This document shows, piece after piece, positions 1-7,897 of a stretch of 64,000 bases of DNA. The DNA comes from AP-15 sp963781215 (GTDB lineage Bacteria > Pseudomonadota > Alphaproteobacteria > ATCC43930 > CGMCC-115725): positions 1-64,000 of the forward strand of contig CAWAFE010000037.1 in assembly GCA_963781215.1 (NCBI GenBank), written 5' to 3'. Numbering within the stretch: position 1 is the stretch's first letter; each line of letters begins with the position of its first letter. A program made the translations under genes and the position numbers. The notes under the pieces were generated by a model that had not been told where the DNA came from, did not search any database, and saw nothing but the letters and a program-made list of their open reading frames with translations.

Positions 1-282
1 CCGGTTCCATATCGCTCGCTCTATTTTCCGTCACCGCCGCCGCCATTTTCCGAGGGAGACCCGCGAGTATCGGCGGGGCCCCGTATTCTCGCGCGTTGGT
101 CAGCCTAAGCCCACGCGCGTACCTTCAGGCCAGCGGCAAAGCCGGGCGAGTTGCTCGTCGTCATCAGGTATGGGTATGCGTAAGCCAACGGCCTGCCGGA
201 ACGCGCCCTTCCGTCCTGGTTGACGAGACGCGCCGGCTTGAGCACGCTGCCCCATCCTCGCGTTCGCCAGGAGACCACCGCG

Positions 283-1083
283 ATGCGGCTTACCTCTCAG
301 CAGCTCCAGCAGTTCGCCGGAGAAGGCTATCTCTTCCTGCCCGGCTGCTTCTTGGAGGAGGAGGTCGCGATCCTGCGAGACGAGGCCGAGCAAATCTACG
401 CCAGCAACCGCCAGGAAGTGTGGCGCGAGAAGACGGGCGCTCCCCGTACCGCCTTCGCCGCGCACACCTATAACGAGGCCTTTCGCCTGCTCGGCCATCA
501 TCCGCGGCTGATCCGCCCGGTCGAGCAGGTGTTTGGCGAGCCGCTCTACCTGCATCAGTACAAGATCAACGCCAAGGCCGCCTTCGAGGGCGATGTCTGG
601 CAATGGCACCAGGATTACGGCACCTGGGCGCGCGACGACGGCATGCCCGAGCCGCGCGCGATGAACATCGCCGTGTTCATGGACGAGGTGATGCCGATCA
701 ACGGCCCCCTGATGCTCGTCCCGAAGAGCCACAAGCACGGGGTGCTATCTGCCGGTCACGACGAGGAGACGACCTCCTACCCGCTGTGGACGCTAGACAA
801 GGAGACGGTCACCCGGCTGGTCGACGAGGGCGGCATCGTCGCGCCCACCGGGAAACCCGGTTCGGTGCTGATGTTTCATGGCAATCTGGTGCATGCCTCG
901 GCACCGAACATCACGCCCTACCCGCGCCGCATCGTTTACCTGACCCTGTGCGCCGTCTCGAACCATATCCGCAAGCCGACCCGACCCGATTGGATCGCGC
1001 ATCGCGACTTCACGCCGATCGGGCCGGTTGCAGATGGCGCGCTGCTCGACTACGCCCGCCGCTACAAAGCGGCGGCGGAATAG
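283..1083 (+). CDS. PhyH-family Fe(II)/2-oxoglutarate dioxygenase
   Basis: A 266-residue protein of the phytanoyl-CoA dioxygenase (PhyH) family, which hydroxylates small or lipid-like substrates using non-haem iron and 2-oxoglutarate. The HxD iron ligands are H109 and D111 in the motif WQWHQD. The distal His is probably H204 in NLVHAS, followed by an Arg (YPRRIVYL) that would hold 2-oxoglutarate. The ATG at 283 is preferred over an upstream in-frame start because CAGGAG lies about 9 bases before it and homologues begin here. It is the first gene of a co-directional catabolic cluster ending at 7646, 53 bases before the aldo/keto reductase. The substrate cannot be read from the sequence. Confidence 0.88.
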   Translation: MRLTSQQLQQFAGEGYLFLPGCFLEEEVAILRDEAEQIYASNRQEVWREKTGAPRTAFAAHTYNEAFRLLGHHPRLIRPVEQVFGEPLYLHQYKINAKAAFEGDVWQWHQDYGTWARDDGMPEPRAMNIAVFMDEVMPINGPLMLVPKSHKHGVLSAGHDEETTSYPLWTLDKETVTRLVDEGGIVAPTGKPGSVLMFHGNLVHASAPNITPYPRRIVYLTLCAVSNHIRKPTRPDWIAHRDFTPIGPVADGALLDYARRYKAAAE

Positions 1084-1136
1084 GAGCGAAGGCGCTGCAC
1101 GGCGCCGAGGACCGTGATCGCGCAATAGGGGGTGTC

Positions 1137-2132
1137 ATGGACTATCGCCCATTCGGCAAGACCGACCTCGAGGTCTCGGCGATCGGCTTTGGCTGTTGGG
1201 AAATCGGCGGCACCTACGGTCGGATCGATGAGCGCCGGTTCGCACGCGCCGTCGAGCAGGCGATCGACAGCGGCATCACCTGCTTCGACACCGCCGAAGC
1301 CTACGGCATGGGCGTGTCGGAAGAGGCCTTGGCGCGGGCGCTCGGCGCCCGCCGCCAGGAAGTTGTCATCGTCACCAAATTCGGGGTCGGGTACGACGAG
1401 ATGCCGAACCGGCGCGACAGCTGCCGCGAGCGGGTCATGGCGTCGATCGAGAAGAGCCTTCGGCGGCTGCAGACCGATCATGTCGATGTCTATCTGGTGC
1501 ATTGGCCGGACCCTTCGACGCCGCTCGACGAGACGATGCACGCGCTCGACGACATCGTGCGGCAGGGCAAGGCCCGCTATTTCGGCGTGTCGAACTTCCG
1601 CCTGGCGCAGATCGAAGAAGCGATGCGGGTCCGTCGCATCGACGTCGTGCAATATTGCTGGAACATGTTCGACAGGCGCATGCAGACCGAGATCTTCCCC
1701 TATTGCACGGCGCAAGAGATCGGCGTCATGGCCTATGGCTCGCTCGCCTACGGGTTGCTGAGCGGCAGCTTCCACGCCGGTATGCAGTTCGAGGAGAGCG
1801 ACTGGCGCTCGAAGGGCGGCATGCTCGGCAACCTCAACCTGTTCCGCACCTTGTTCGGCCCCGAGCATTTTCCGCGCAATCTCGCCGCCGTCGCGGAGCT
1901 GACGCGCCTCGCCGCCGGGTACGGCAAGACCCTGCCGCAATTCGCCTTGCGCTGGACCTTGAGCAATCCGGCGATAGGCACCGGCCTGGTCGGGTTTCGC
2001 GATCCGGCCGAGGTGACGGAAAACCTGGGAGCGCTGGGCTGGACCATTGCCGCCGCCGACATGGCCGAGATCGACGCCATTCTAGCCCGGCACGGCTGCG
2101 TAACCGTGCCGCCGGGCTGGCTCGAGGATTAG
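1137..2132 (+). CDS. aldo/keto reductase
   Basis: A 331-residue NADP(H)-dependent aldo/keto reductase with a TIM-barrel fold. The full catalytic tetrad is present: D51 and Y56 (FDTAEAYG), K81 (VTKFG) and H122 (LVHWPD). The start at ATG 1137 gives the family N-terminus MDYRPFGKTDLEVS; the open frame continues upstream to 603, but that part lies inside the dioxygenase gene and is not conserved. The ferredoxin gene starts 15 bases after the stop, so co-transcription with the P450 system is likely. It probably interconverts an alcohol and a carbonyl intermediate of the pathway. Substrate unknown. Confidence 0.92.
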   Translation: MDYRPFGKTDLEVSAIGFGCWEIGGTYGRIDERRFARAVEQAIDSGITCFDTAEAYGMGVSEEALARALGARRQEVVIVTKFGVGYDEMPNRRDSCRERVMASIEKSLRRLQTDHVDVYLVHWPDPSTPLDETMHALDDIVRQGKARYFGVSNFRLAQIEEAMRVRRIDVVQYCWNMFDRRMQTEIFPYCTAQEIGVMAYGSLAYGLLSGSFHAGMQFEESDWRSKGGMLGNLNLFRTLFGPEHFPRNLAAVAELTRLAAGYGKTLPQFALRWTLSNPAIGTGLVGFRDPAEVTENLGALGWTIAAADMAEIDAILARHGCVTVPPGWLED

Positions 2133-2147
2133 GGGACCTTCGCCAAC

Positions 2148-2474
2148 ATGCCGAAAATCACCTATATCGAGCACGACGGCCGCGAGCACCAAGTCGAGGT
2201 GGCGCCGGGACTGTCGGTCATGCGCGGTGCGGTCGACAACAGCATCCCCGGCATCGATGCCGATTGCGGCGGCGAATGCGCCTGCGCGACCTGCCACGTC
2301 TATATCGAGGAGGACTGGGTCGGCGTCATCGGCACCCCGGTCCCCGGCTCGCAGGAAGCGAGCATGCTGAGCTTTGCCGCGCTCGCCCGGCCCAACTCCC
2401 GCCTCTCATGCCAGATCAAGGTCAGCGAGGCGCTCGACGGGCTTATCGTACACATGCCGGAAGGGCAACATTAG
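2148..2474 (+). CDS. [2Fe-2S] ferredoxin, adrenodoxin type
   Basis: A 108-residue soluble [2Fe-2S] ferredoxin. The adrenodoxin-type cluster motif C-x5-C-x2-C is C40, C46 and C49 (CGGECACATC), with the fourth ligand C88 in RLSCQI. Ferredoxins of this class pass single electrons to class I bacterial P450s. The gene lies 25 bases upstream of the P450 gene, so it is very probably the redox partner. No ferredoxin reductase gene is seen in the window, so the NAD(P)H-oxidising partner must be encoded elsewhere. Confidence 0.95.
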   Translation: MPKITYIEHDGREHQVEVAPGLSVMRGAVDNSIPGIDADCGGECACATCHVYIEEDWVGVIGTPVPGSQEASMLSFAALARPNSRLSCQIKVSEALDGLIVHMPEGQH

Positions 2475-2499
2475 CGTCACCCAAACGGGAGGCAGATCG

Positions 2500-3744
2500 A
2501 TGAACGATATCGCGGTTCTGACCGACGTCGACAGAGTGGCGCTGGACGCCATCGATGTGAGCGACCCCAAGCTCTACCAGGACGACACCTGGTACCCCTA
2601 TTTCGCGCGGTTGCGCCGCGAGGACCCGGTGCATTACTGCAAGGAGAGCCTATACGGCCCCTACTGGTCGGTGACCAAGTACAAGGACATCATGCAGGTC
2701 GAGGTCAACCATCAGGTCTATTCCTCGGCCTCGGAACTGGGCGGCATCGCGGTCGAGGACCAGCCCAAGGACATGGACCGGCCGAGCTTCATCCGCATGG
2801 ACCCGCCGCGCCACGACGAGCAGCGCATGGTGGTCAGCCCGGTCGTCGCGCCGGGCAACCTCGCCAACATGGAAGGCCTGATCCGCGAGCGCACGGCGCG
2901 GGTGCTCGACGGCCTGCCGCGCAACGAGACCTTCGATTGGGTCGACCGGGTGTCGGTCGAGCTGACGACTATGATGCTCGCGACATTGTTCGATTATCCC
3001 TGGGAAGACCGGCGTCAGCTGACCTACTGGTCCGATGTCGCGATCGCCAATGTCCGCTCGCCCGAGTCGCCGGTGCATTCGGAGGAAGAGAAATTTGCCG
3101 AGCTGACCAAGATGGCCCAGGCGCTGGGCAAGCTGTTCGACGAGCGGGCGCAACAACCGCCCAAATTCGACCTCTTGTCGATGTTGGCGCATGGCGAGGC
3201 GACACGCAACATGCCGATCCGCGAATTCATGGGGACACTGTCGCTGCTGATCGTCGGCGGCAACGACACCACGCGCAATTCGATGACCGGCGGGTTGATG
3301 GCGTTGAGCCAGCATCCCGACGAATACCAGAAACTGCGCGACGACCCCTCGCTGATCCCGGGCATGGTGTCGGAGATCATCCGCTACGTGACTCCGGTCA
3401 TCCACATGCGGCGCACGGCCAAGGAAGACGCCGAGCTCGGCGGAAAACCGATCAAGAAGGGCGACAAGGTCGTGATGTGGTACGTCTCCGGCAATCGCGA
3501 TCCCGAGGCGATCGAGGACCCGGACAACTTCATCATCGACCGGGCGCGACCGCGCCAGCATCTGTCGTTCGGCTTTGGCATCCACCGCTGCGTCGGCAAT
3601 CGGCTCGCCGAACTGCAATTGCGCATCCTGTGGGAAGAGATCATGCAGCGCTATCCGGTGATCGAGGTGATGGGACCGGCGCGCCGCACCTATTCCAACT
3701 TCATCCACGGCATCCGGTCGTTGCCGGTTCGCATCCCGGCGTAA
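2500..3744 (+). CDS. cytochrome P450 monooxygenase
   Basis: A 414-residue soluble bacterial cytochrome P450. The I-helix oxygen-activation motif is GGNDTTRN (D256, T257), the K-helix ExxR is E292/R295 (EIIR), and the haem-binding loop is FGFGIHRCVGNRL with Cys364 as thiolate ligand. Length is normal for a class I bacterial P450 and there is no membrane anchor. The ATG at 2500 follows GGGAGG; a longer open frame begins inside the ferredoxin gene and is rejected. With the ferredoxin upstream it forms a monooxygenase system. Typical substrates of such enzymes are terpenes, steroids and alkyl or aromatic compounds, but the sequence does not decide between them. Confidence 0.96.
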   Translation: MNDIAVLTDVDRVALDAIDVSDPKLYQDDTWYPYFARLRREDPVHYCKESLYGPYWSVTKYKDIMQVEVNHQVYSSASELGGIAVEDQPKDMDRPSFIRMDPPRHDEQRMVVSPVVAPGNLANMEGLIRERTARVLDGLPRNETFDWVDRVSVELTTMMLATLFDYPWEDRRQLTYWSDVAIANVRSPESPVHSEEEKFAELTKMAQALGKLFDERAQQPPKFDLLSMLAHGEATRNMPIREFMGTLSLLIVGGNDTTRNSMTGGLMALSQHPDEYQKLRDDPSLIPGMVSEIIRYVTPVIHMRRTAKEDAELGGKPIKKGDKVVMWYVSGNRDPEAIEDPDNFIIDRARPRQHLSFGFGIHRCVGNRLAELQLRILWEEIMQRYPVIEVMGPARRTYSNFIHGIRSLPVRIPA

Positions 3745-3755
3745 GGAGGCACAAA

Positions 3756-5144
3756 ATGCAGATCCAGCGCTTCGCGCCGATGACCAAGGATTTCGCGACC
3801 TTCGATTGCGACGCACATGTCACCGAGCCGCCGTTGATCTGGGAACGCGCCAAGGATTTCCTGACTCGCGACGAGCTCGACGCATTGAAGCGGACGATCT
3901 GGTGGGACGCCGACAGTCGCCTGCTGATCGTCAATGGCCGCGCCGGGATCGGGCTCGGCTCGCCGCGCAAGGGCGGCATCCCCGGCACGATGCGGGTCAT
4001 CACCAATGCCGGCCCCGGGGTCAAGCACGACATCCAGCGCGCCCTCAATGTGCGCAATCTGAACCCGAAGACCGCGCTGACCCAGGAGCAGGTGGCCTAT
4101 CTCGACCACGCCGGCTCCTACGAGCCCAAGCCGCGCCTCAAGGACATGGATGTCCAGGGCATCGATCAGGTCATGATCATCCCGACCGAGATCGACATCT
4201 ATCCGTGGCTCGAAAATGCGCTCGGTGCCAAGGCCTTCTGCCGCGCCTACAACGAATGGGCCTACGAGTACACCTTGGCCGACCCCGAACGTCTGTTCTT
4301 CGCAGCGCTGATCCCGATGCAGCATCCCGATTATGCGGTTGAGGAGGTTCGCCGGGTCGCCGCCCTAGGCTGTCGGGTGGCTTTGGTCCGGCCGATGGAC
4401 GCGTTCGGCAACTATCCGCTGCAGCCGAAATACGAACCGGTCTGGGACGCGCTGGAAGAGACCGGGATGGTCTACGGCATGCACCCGTTCCCGGCCTTCG
4501 GCACCCTCAAGCCCAGCGGCTATAGCGAGCAATATTCCGGCGCCGAACTGATCCGGCGCACCATTGCGACCGCCGGCCTGCCGCACTCGTTCCTGTCGAA
4601 CGTGCAGAACTTCCAGGCCGAGGCCGCGCTTTGGGTAACCATGGTGCTGATGTCGGGCTTCTTCGACCGGCATCCGAAGATCAACGCCGCCGTGTTCGAG
4701 GCGTCCTCCACCTGGCTCAGCTTTCTGATCGACGAATGCGACAAGGCCTATCGGCTCTATCGCAACGAGCGCCAGTTGCCGCCCTTGAGGCGACTGCCGA
4801 GCGAGACCTTCGCGCTCCATTGCATGACCGGCTTTGAGGGCGACGAGGCGCCGCCGGCGCGCCTGCCGGAGTTCTATGGCAATATCCTGGCGTGGTCGTC
4901 CGACGTCTATCACCACGACGGCGACGACGCCTGGAGGGCGATCGAGACGATGCAGAAATACGGACTTCCGGCCGAGGACCAGGCCAAGTTCCTCGGCGGC
5001 AACGCCCGCCGCCTCTACAAGGTGCAGGCGCCGGCGAAGATAATCCGCGACCGCGTCACTGAGATCGAGCGTCCCGATTGGTGGCCAACCGAGGAGGAGG
5101 TCCGCGCGTCATTGCAGCCGGACGTGGCGGTTACCCGCGGGTAG
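3756..5144 (+). CDS. amidohydrolase family 2 (ACMSD-like) metal hydrolase/decarboxylase
   Basis: A 462-residue amidohydrolase_2 protein, the family of ACMSD and related metal-dependent decarboxylases and hydrolases. Probable metal ligands are the N-terminal DxH (DCDAHVTEPP), a central His (YGMHPFP) and a C-terminal Asp in a WSSDVYHHD motif. The ATG at 3756 has a perfect AAGGAGG seven bases upstream, 11 bases after the P450 stop, so it is clearly in the same operon. Such proteins often sit with P450, LLM or dioxygenase genes in degradation clusters, where they cleave C-C or C-N bonds of ring-derived intermediates. Specific reaction unknown. Confidence 0.9.
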   Translation: MQIQRFAPMTKDFATFDCDAHVTEPPLIWERAKDFLTRDELDALKRTIWWDADSRLLIVNGRAGIGLGSPRKGGIPGTMRVITNAGPGVKHDIQRALNVRNLNPKTALTQEQVAYLDHAGSYEPKPRLKDMDVQGIDQVMIIPTEIDIYPWLENALGAKAFCRAYNEWAYEYTLADPERLFFAALIPMQHPDYAVEEVRRVAALGCRVALVRPMDAFGNYPLQPKYEPVWDALEETGMVYGMHPFPAFGTLKPSGYSEQYSGAELIRRTIATAGLPHSFLSNVQNFQAEAALWVTMVLMSGFFDRHPKINAAVFEASSTWLSFLIDECDKAYRLYRNERQLPPLRRLPSETFALHCMTGFEGDEAPPARLPEFYGNILAWSSDVYHHDGDDAWRAIETMQKYGLPAEDQAKFLGGNARRLYKVQAPAKIIRDRVTEIERPDWWPTEEEVRASLQPDVAVTRG

Positions 5145-5259
5145 CAGGCAACTCGTGCTGGCGTCGCGCCCCGGGACGCGGCAGATCCGCTGCACGCTCT
5201 TGCGGGCATTGCCGTAAACTGCGGCAACAGTTCATCAGAGAGGCCAAGGGAGGGTAAAA

Positions 5260-6330
5260 ATGCCGTACGCACTGTATGTCTGTCTGCAGGACGAGGACAA
5301 GATCGCAGCCTTTGCGATCGACGGCGACACCGGCCGGCTGACGCCGCGAGCCACGATCCCGGCTGCGGGCGGACCGTCAGTGATGGCGATCAGCCTCGAC
5401 AAGCGCACGCTTTATGTCGGGCAACGCACCCAGCCGGCGTTGTCGAGCTACCGCATCGACCAGGCCACCGGTGGTCTGACGCTCCTTGGGACTGTCTCCC
5501 AGCCACACGCGCCGACATTTCTCGCGCCCGACCGCACCGGCCGCTTCATGCTGTCCGCCTACTATCAGGGCGGGGGTGTGGCCGTCTACCACCTGGCAAC
5601 AGATGGCACGATCGGGGTCCCGTCGCACGATTGGCTGGCTACCGACACGGGCGCCCACGCGATCGCAACCGACCCTTCGAACCGATTTGCCTTCGTACCG
5701 CACATCGCGCGCATCCAAGACAACGTTCTGGAGCCGCCGAAAAACATCCCTGGTCCCAATGCTATTTTCCAATTCCGGTTCGACGCTCAGAGCGGACGGT
5801 TGGCTCCGAACACGCCGCTCCGGGTCGAGCAGCCCGACCTTGTCGGTCCGCGGCACTATTGCTTTCACCCCAATCTGGACATTGTCTATTTCTCCAACGA
5901 GCAGGGTTGCAGCGTCACCGCCTATCGACTGGATCGCGCAACCGGGGGGCTGTCCACCGTCCTGACGATCACGACGCTCCCCACCGGCTTCACCGCCCGC
6001 AACACCTGCTCGCAGATACACCTGACGCCTTCGGGGCGGTTCCTCTATGTGGGCAATCGCGGCCACAACAGTATCGCGGGGTTCGCCGTCGATCCGGCCA
6101 GCGGAGGTTTGACCCCCATCGGACAGGTCGCGACCGAAGCGGTTCCCAGCGCCTTCTGTGTCGACCCGACCGGCAATTTCGTTTTCGCCGCCGGCACCTC
6201 CTCGGGCCGTCTCGCCTCGTACCGCATCAATACCGCGTACCGGCGCGCTGACGCCGCTGGCAACCGAGGCAGTCGGTCAGCGGCCCGCGGCGGTGCTGGC
6301 AACGGGTCTCAGCGACTAGCCGTTACCTGA
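5260..6330 (+). CDS. lactonase-family seven-bladed beta-propeller, frameshifted near C-terminus
   Basis: A lactonase/6-phosphogluconolactonase-type propeller (PF10282-like) with repeated blades such as DGDTGRLTPRATI, DQATGGLTLLGTV and DPASGGLTPIGQV. The start ATG follows GGGAGGGT. The last blade breaks: after residue 326 (YRINTA) the frame becomes Arg/Gly-rich and ends at 6330. Removing one T at 6238 restores ATGALTPLATEAVGQRP and a stop at 6317-6319, giving a normal 352-residue protein. The insertion is therefore either a sequencing error or a recent mutation. It may hydrolyse a lactone intermediate of the catabolic cluster, or simply be a binding propeller. Confidence 0.85.
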   Translation: MPYALYVCLQDEDKIAAFAIDGDTGRLTPRATIPAAGGPSVMAISLDKRTLYVGQRTQPALSSYRIDQATGGLTLLGTVSQPHAPTFLAPDRTGRFMLSAYYQGGGVAVYHLATDGTIGVPSHDWLATDTGAHAIATDPSNRFAFVPHIARIQDNVLEPPKNIPGPNAIFQFRFDAQSGRLAPNTPLRVEQPDLVGPRHYCFHPNLDIVYFSNEQGCSVTAYRLDRATGGLSTVLTITTLPTGFTARNTCSQIHLTPSGRFLYVGNRGHNSIAGFAVDPASGGLTPIGQVATEAVPSAFCVDPTGNFVFAAGTSSGRLASYRINTAYRRADAAGNRGSRSAARGGAGNGSQRLAVT

Positions 6331-6353
6331 GCGTGGCAGGCGGGAGGCAGCGA

Positions 6354-7646
6354 ATGGCGACGAAAGATTTCCCTGTGTTCGACGGCGACAGCCATGTCAT
6401 CGAGCCGCCCGCGCTGTGGGAGGAATATCTCGAGCCGGAGTACCGCACACTGGGAAAGCACGGGCTTTGGCGCCAGGAAGGCCGGACCGGCTCGTATCTG
6501 AAGGTCAACGGCGAAATTTTCCGCGATACGACGAACCCCAATCTGCCGCGCCATGCGTTGTGGCGGCCCGGTATGAATTGGGACGCGATCGGGGGATTGG
6601 ATCCGGACATCCGCCATCCGATCAACGAAGGCGCCTGGGACGCGCAGGCCCGGCTCGCCGATATGGATGCGATGGGGGTGGACCAGACCTTGCTGTATCC
6701 GACCTGGTTCGCCGAAGGGTTCTTTCTGGTGCGTGACCCGGACGTGGCTTATGCGCTGGCACGGGCCTACAACGACTGGATCGCCGATTTCTGCAAAGCG
6801 GCGCCGCGACGGCTTTTCGCCGCCGCCATGTTGCCGTTGCAGAACATGGACTTCGCGCTCGAGGAACTGCAGCGGGTCGCACCGATGCCGTCGTTCCGCG
6901 CCGTCTTCATCCGGCCGATGTTCGTCGAGGGCCGCTATCTGAACCACCCCTACTACGACCCGCTGTGGGCCGAGTTGGAGCGGCTCGGCATCGTCGTGGC
7001 AGTGCATGCCACGCCGGGCTTGTGGAACCCGGAATGGACCTCGCACGGTCCGTTCTTCGAGAAGATCAAGGATCGGCTGGTGCAGCCGGCGCTGCCCGGC
7101 GGTGGCGGCGGGCCGTTTGCCGGCGGTAGCAGCGGTGCTGCCGGCACGACGACTTTCACCGGCGCCACGCCGCTCGGCCATCCAGTGGCGCCGATCCTGG
7201 CCCCGTGGCTCGACAACCACATGTTCGTCGCCTCGACCCTGATCGGCTTTACCGTCATGGAGCGCTACCCGGCGATGAAGGTCGTCGTGGCCCACGGCAA
7301 GGCGTCCTGGATGCAGGAAGTTATCGAAAAGATGGAGGCCTCGACCCGGGTGATTCCGCTATTGCACCATTATCCGGTCAGTACCGAGCCCGAAGAGTTA
7401 TGGGAGCATGGCAATGTCATGCTCGGCTTCGACGCCGAGGAACGGCTGATCCAGAAATTGCCGCATGACTTTGCAGCGAAGGTCGTCTGGGGGTCGCGTT
7501 ACCCGCATCACGATGCGACCAGCGCCTGGGATGCAATTGCCCAGTTGCGCAATGCCGGTGTGCCGGAGGAGCTGATCGCTCGCATGATGGGGCAGAACGC
7601 GGCCGATCAATTCGGCGTCGAGGCTAGTCGCCAAACAGCTGCTTAA
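6354..7646 (+). CDS. amidohydrolase family 2 protein (second copy in cluster)
   Basis: A 430-residue amidohydrolase_2 protein, homologous to but clearly diverged from the product of 3756-5144. Metal-site motifs are DGDSHVIEPP at the N-terminus, VAVHATPG in the centre and GSRYPHHDAT near the C-terminus. ATG 6354 is chosen because GGGAGG lies eight bases upstream; a GTG seven codons earlier is weaker. There is a Gly/Ala-rich insertion (GGGGGPFAGGSSG region) around residues 250-265 that probably forms a loop. It is the last gene of the catabolic cluster. Two amidohydrolases in one pathway suggest two successive ring or side-chain cleavage steps. Confidence 0.9.
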   Translation: MATKDFPVFDGDSHVIEPPALWEEYLEPEYRTLGKHGLWRQEGRTGSYLKVNGEIFRDTTNPNLPRHALWRPGMNWDAIGGLDPDIRHPINEGAWDAQARLADMDAMGVDQTLLYPTWFAEGFFLVRDPDVAYALARAYNDWIADFCKAAPRRLFAAAMLPLQNMDFALEELQRVAPMPSFRAVFIRPMFVEGRYLNHPYYDPLWAELERLGIVVAVHATPGLWNPEWTSHGPFFEKIKDRLVQPALPGGGGGPFAGGSSGAAGTTTFTGATPLGHPVAPILAPWLDNHMFVASTLIGFTVMERYPAMKVVVAHGKASWMQEVIEKMEASTRVIPLLHHYPVSTEPEELWEHGNVMLGFDAEERLIQKLPHDFAAKVVWGSRYPHHDATSAWDAIAQLRNAGVPEELIARMMGQNAADQFGVEASRQTAA

Positions 7647-7897
7647 TTGCGGCGTAGGTGCTTGGGGGCTGTTTTATGTGTCCGGAACTCGCTTGCGCCT
7701 CTCGCGGATGATTGACCGCGTCCGCTTGGCCGTTTGCCGGTCGGTGATCGCCAATGACGACAGCCGTTGGTGCGTTCGCGTGGCGGGTTGCCGAATTTGT
7801 CGTGGCCTCACACGCTTAGCTTCACGATCAACGCCGCGCTCGAACCGTACGCTGAGCGGGTGCCGCGGGTTGGGCACCTCCCTGAATCGTCGCACAA

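Noticed and set aside
1..46. Minus-strand ATG at 46 opening leftwards (MAAAVTENRASDME...)
   Set aside because: No convincing RBS and only 15 codons are visible before the window edge, so a divergent gene cannot be supported.
603..1136. N-terminal extension of the aldo/keto reductase frame
   Set aside because: It lies within the dioxygenase gene, has Arg-rich composition, and the family N-terminus starts at 1137.
2650..3816. 388-codon antisense frame over the P450
   Set aside because: His/Arg/Asp-rich shadow of a GC-rich gene; no motif and the P450 frame is certain.
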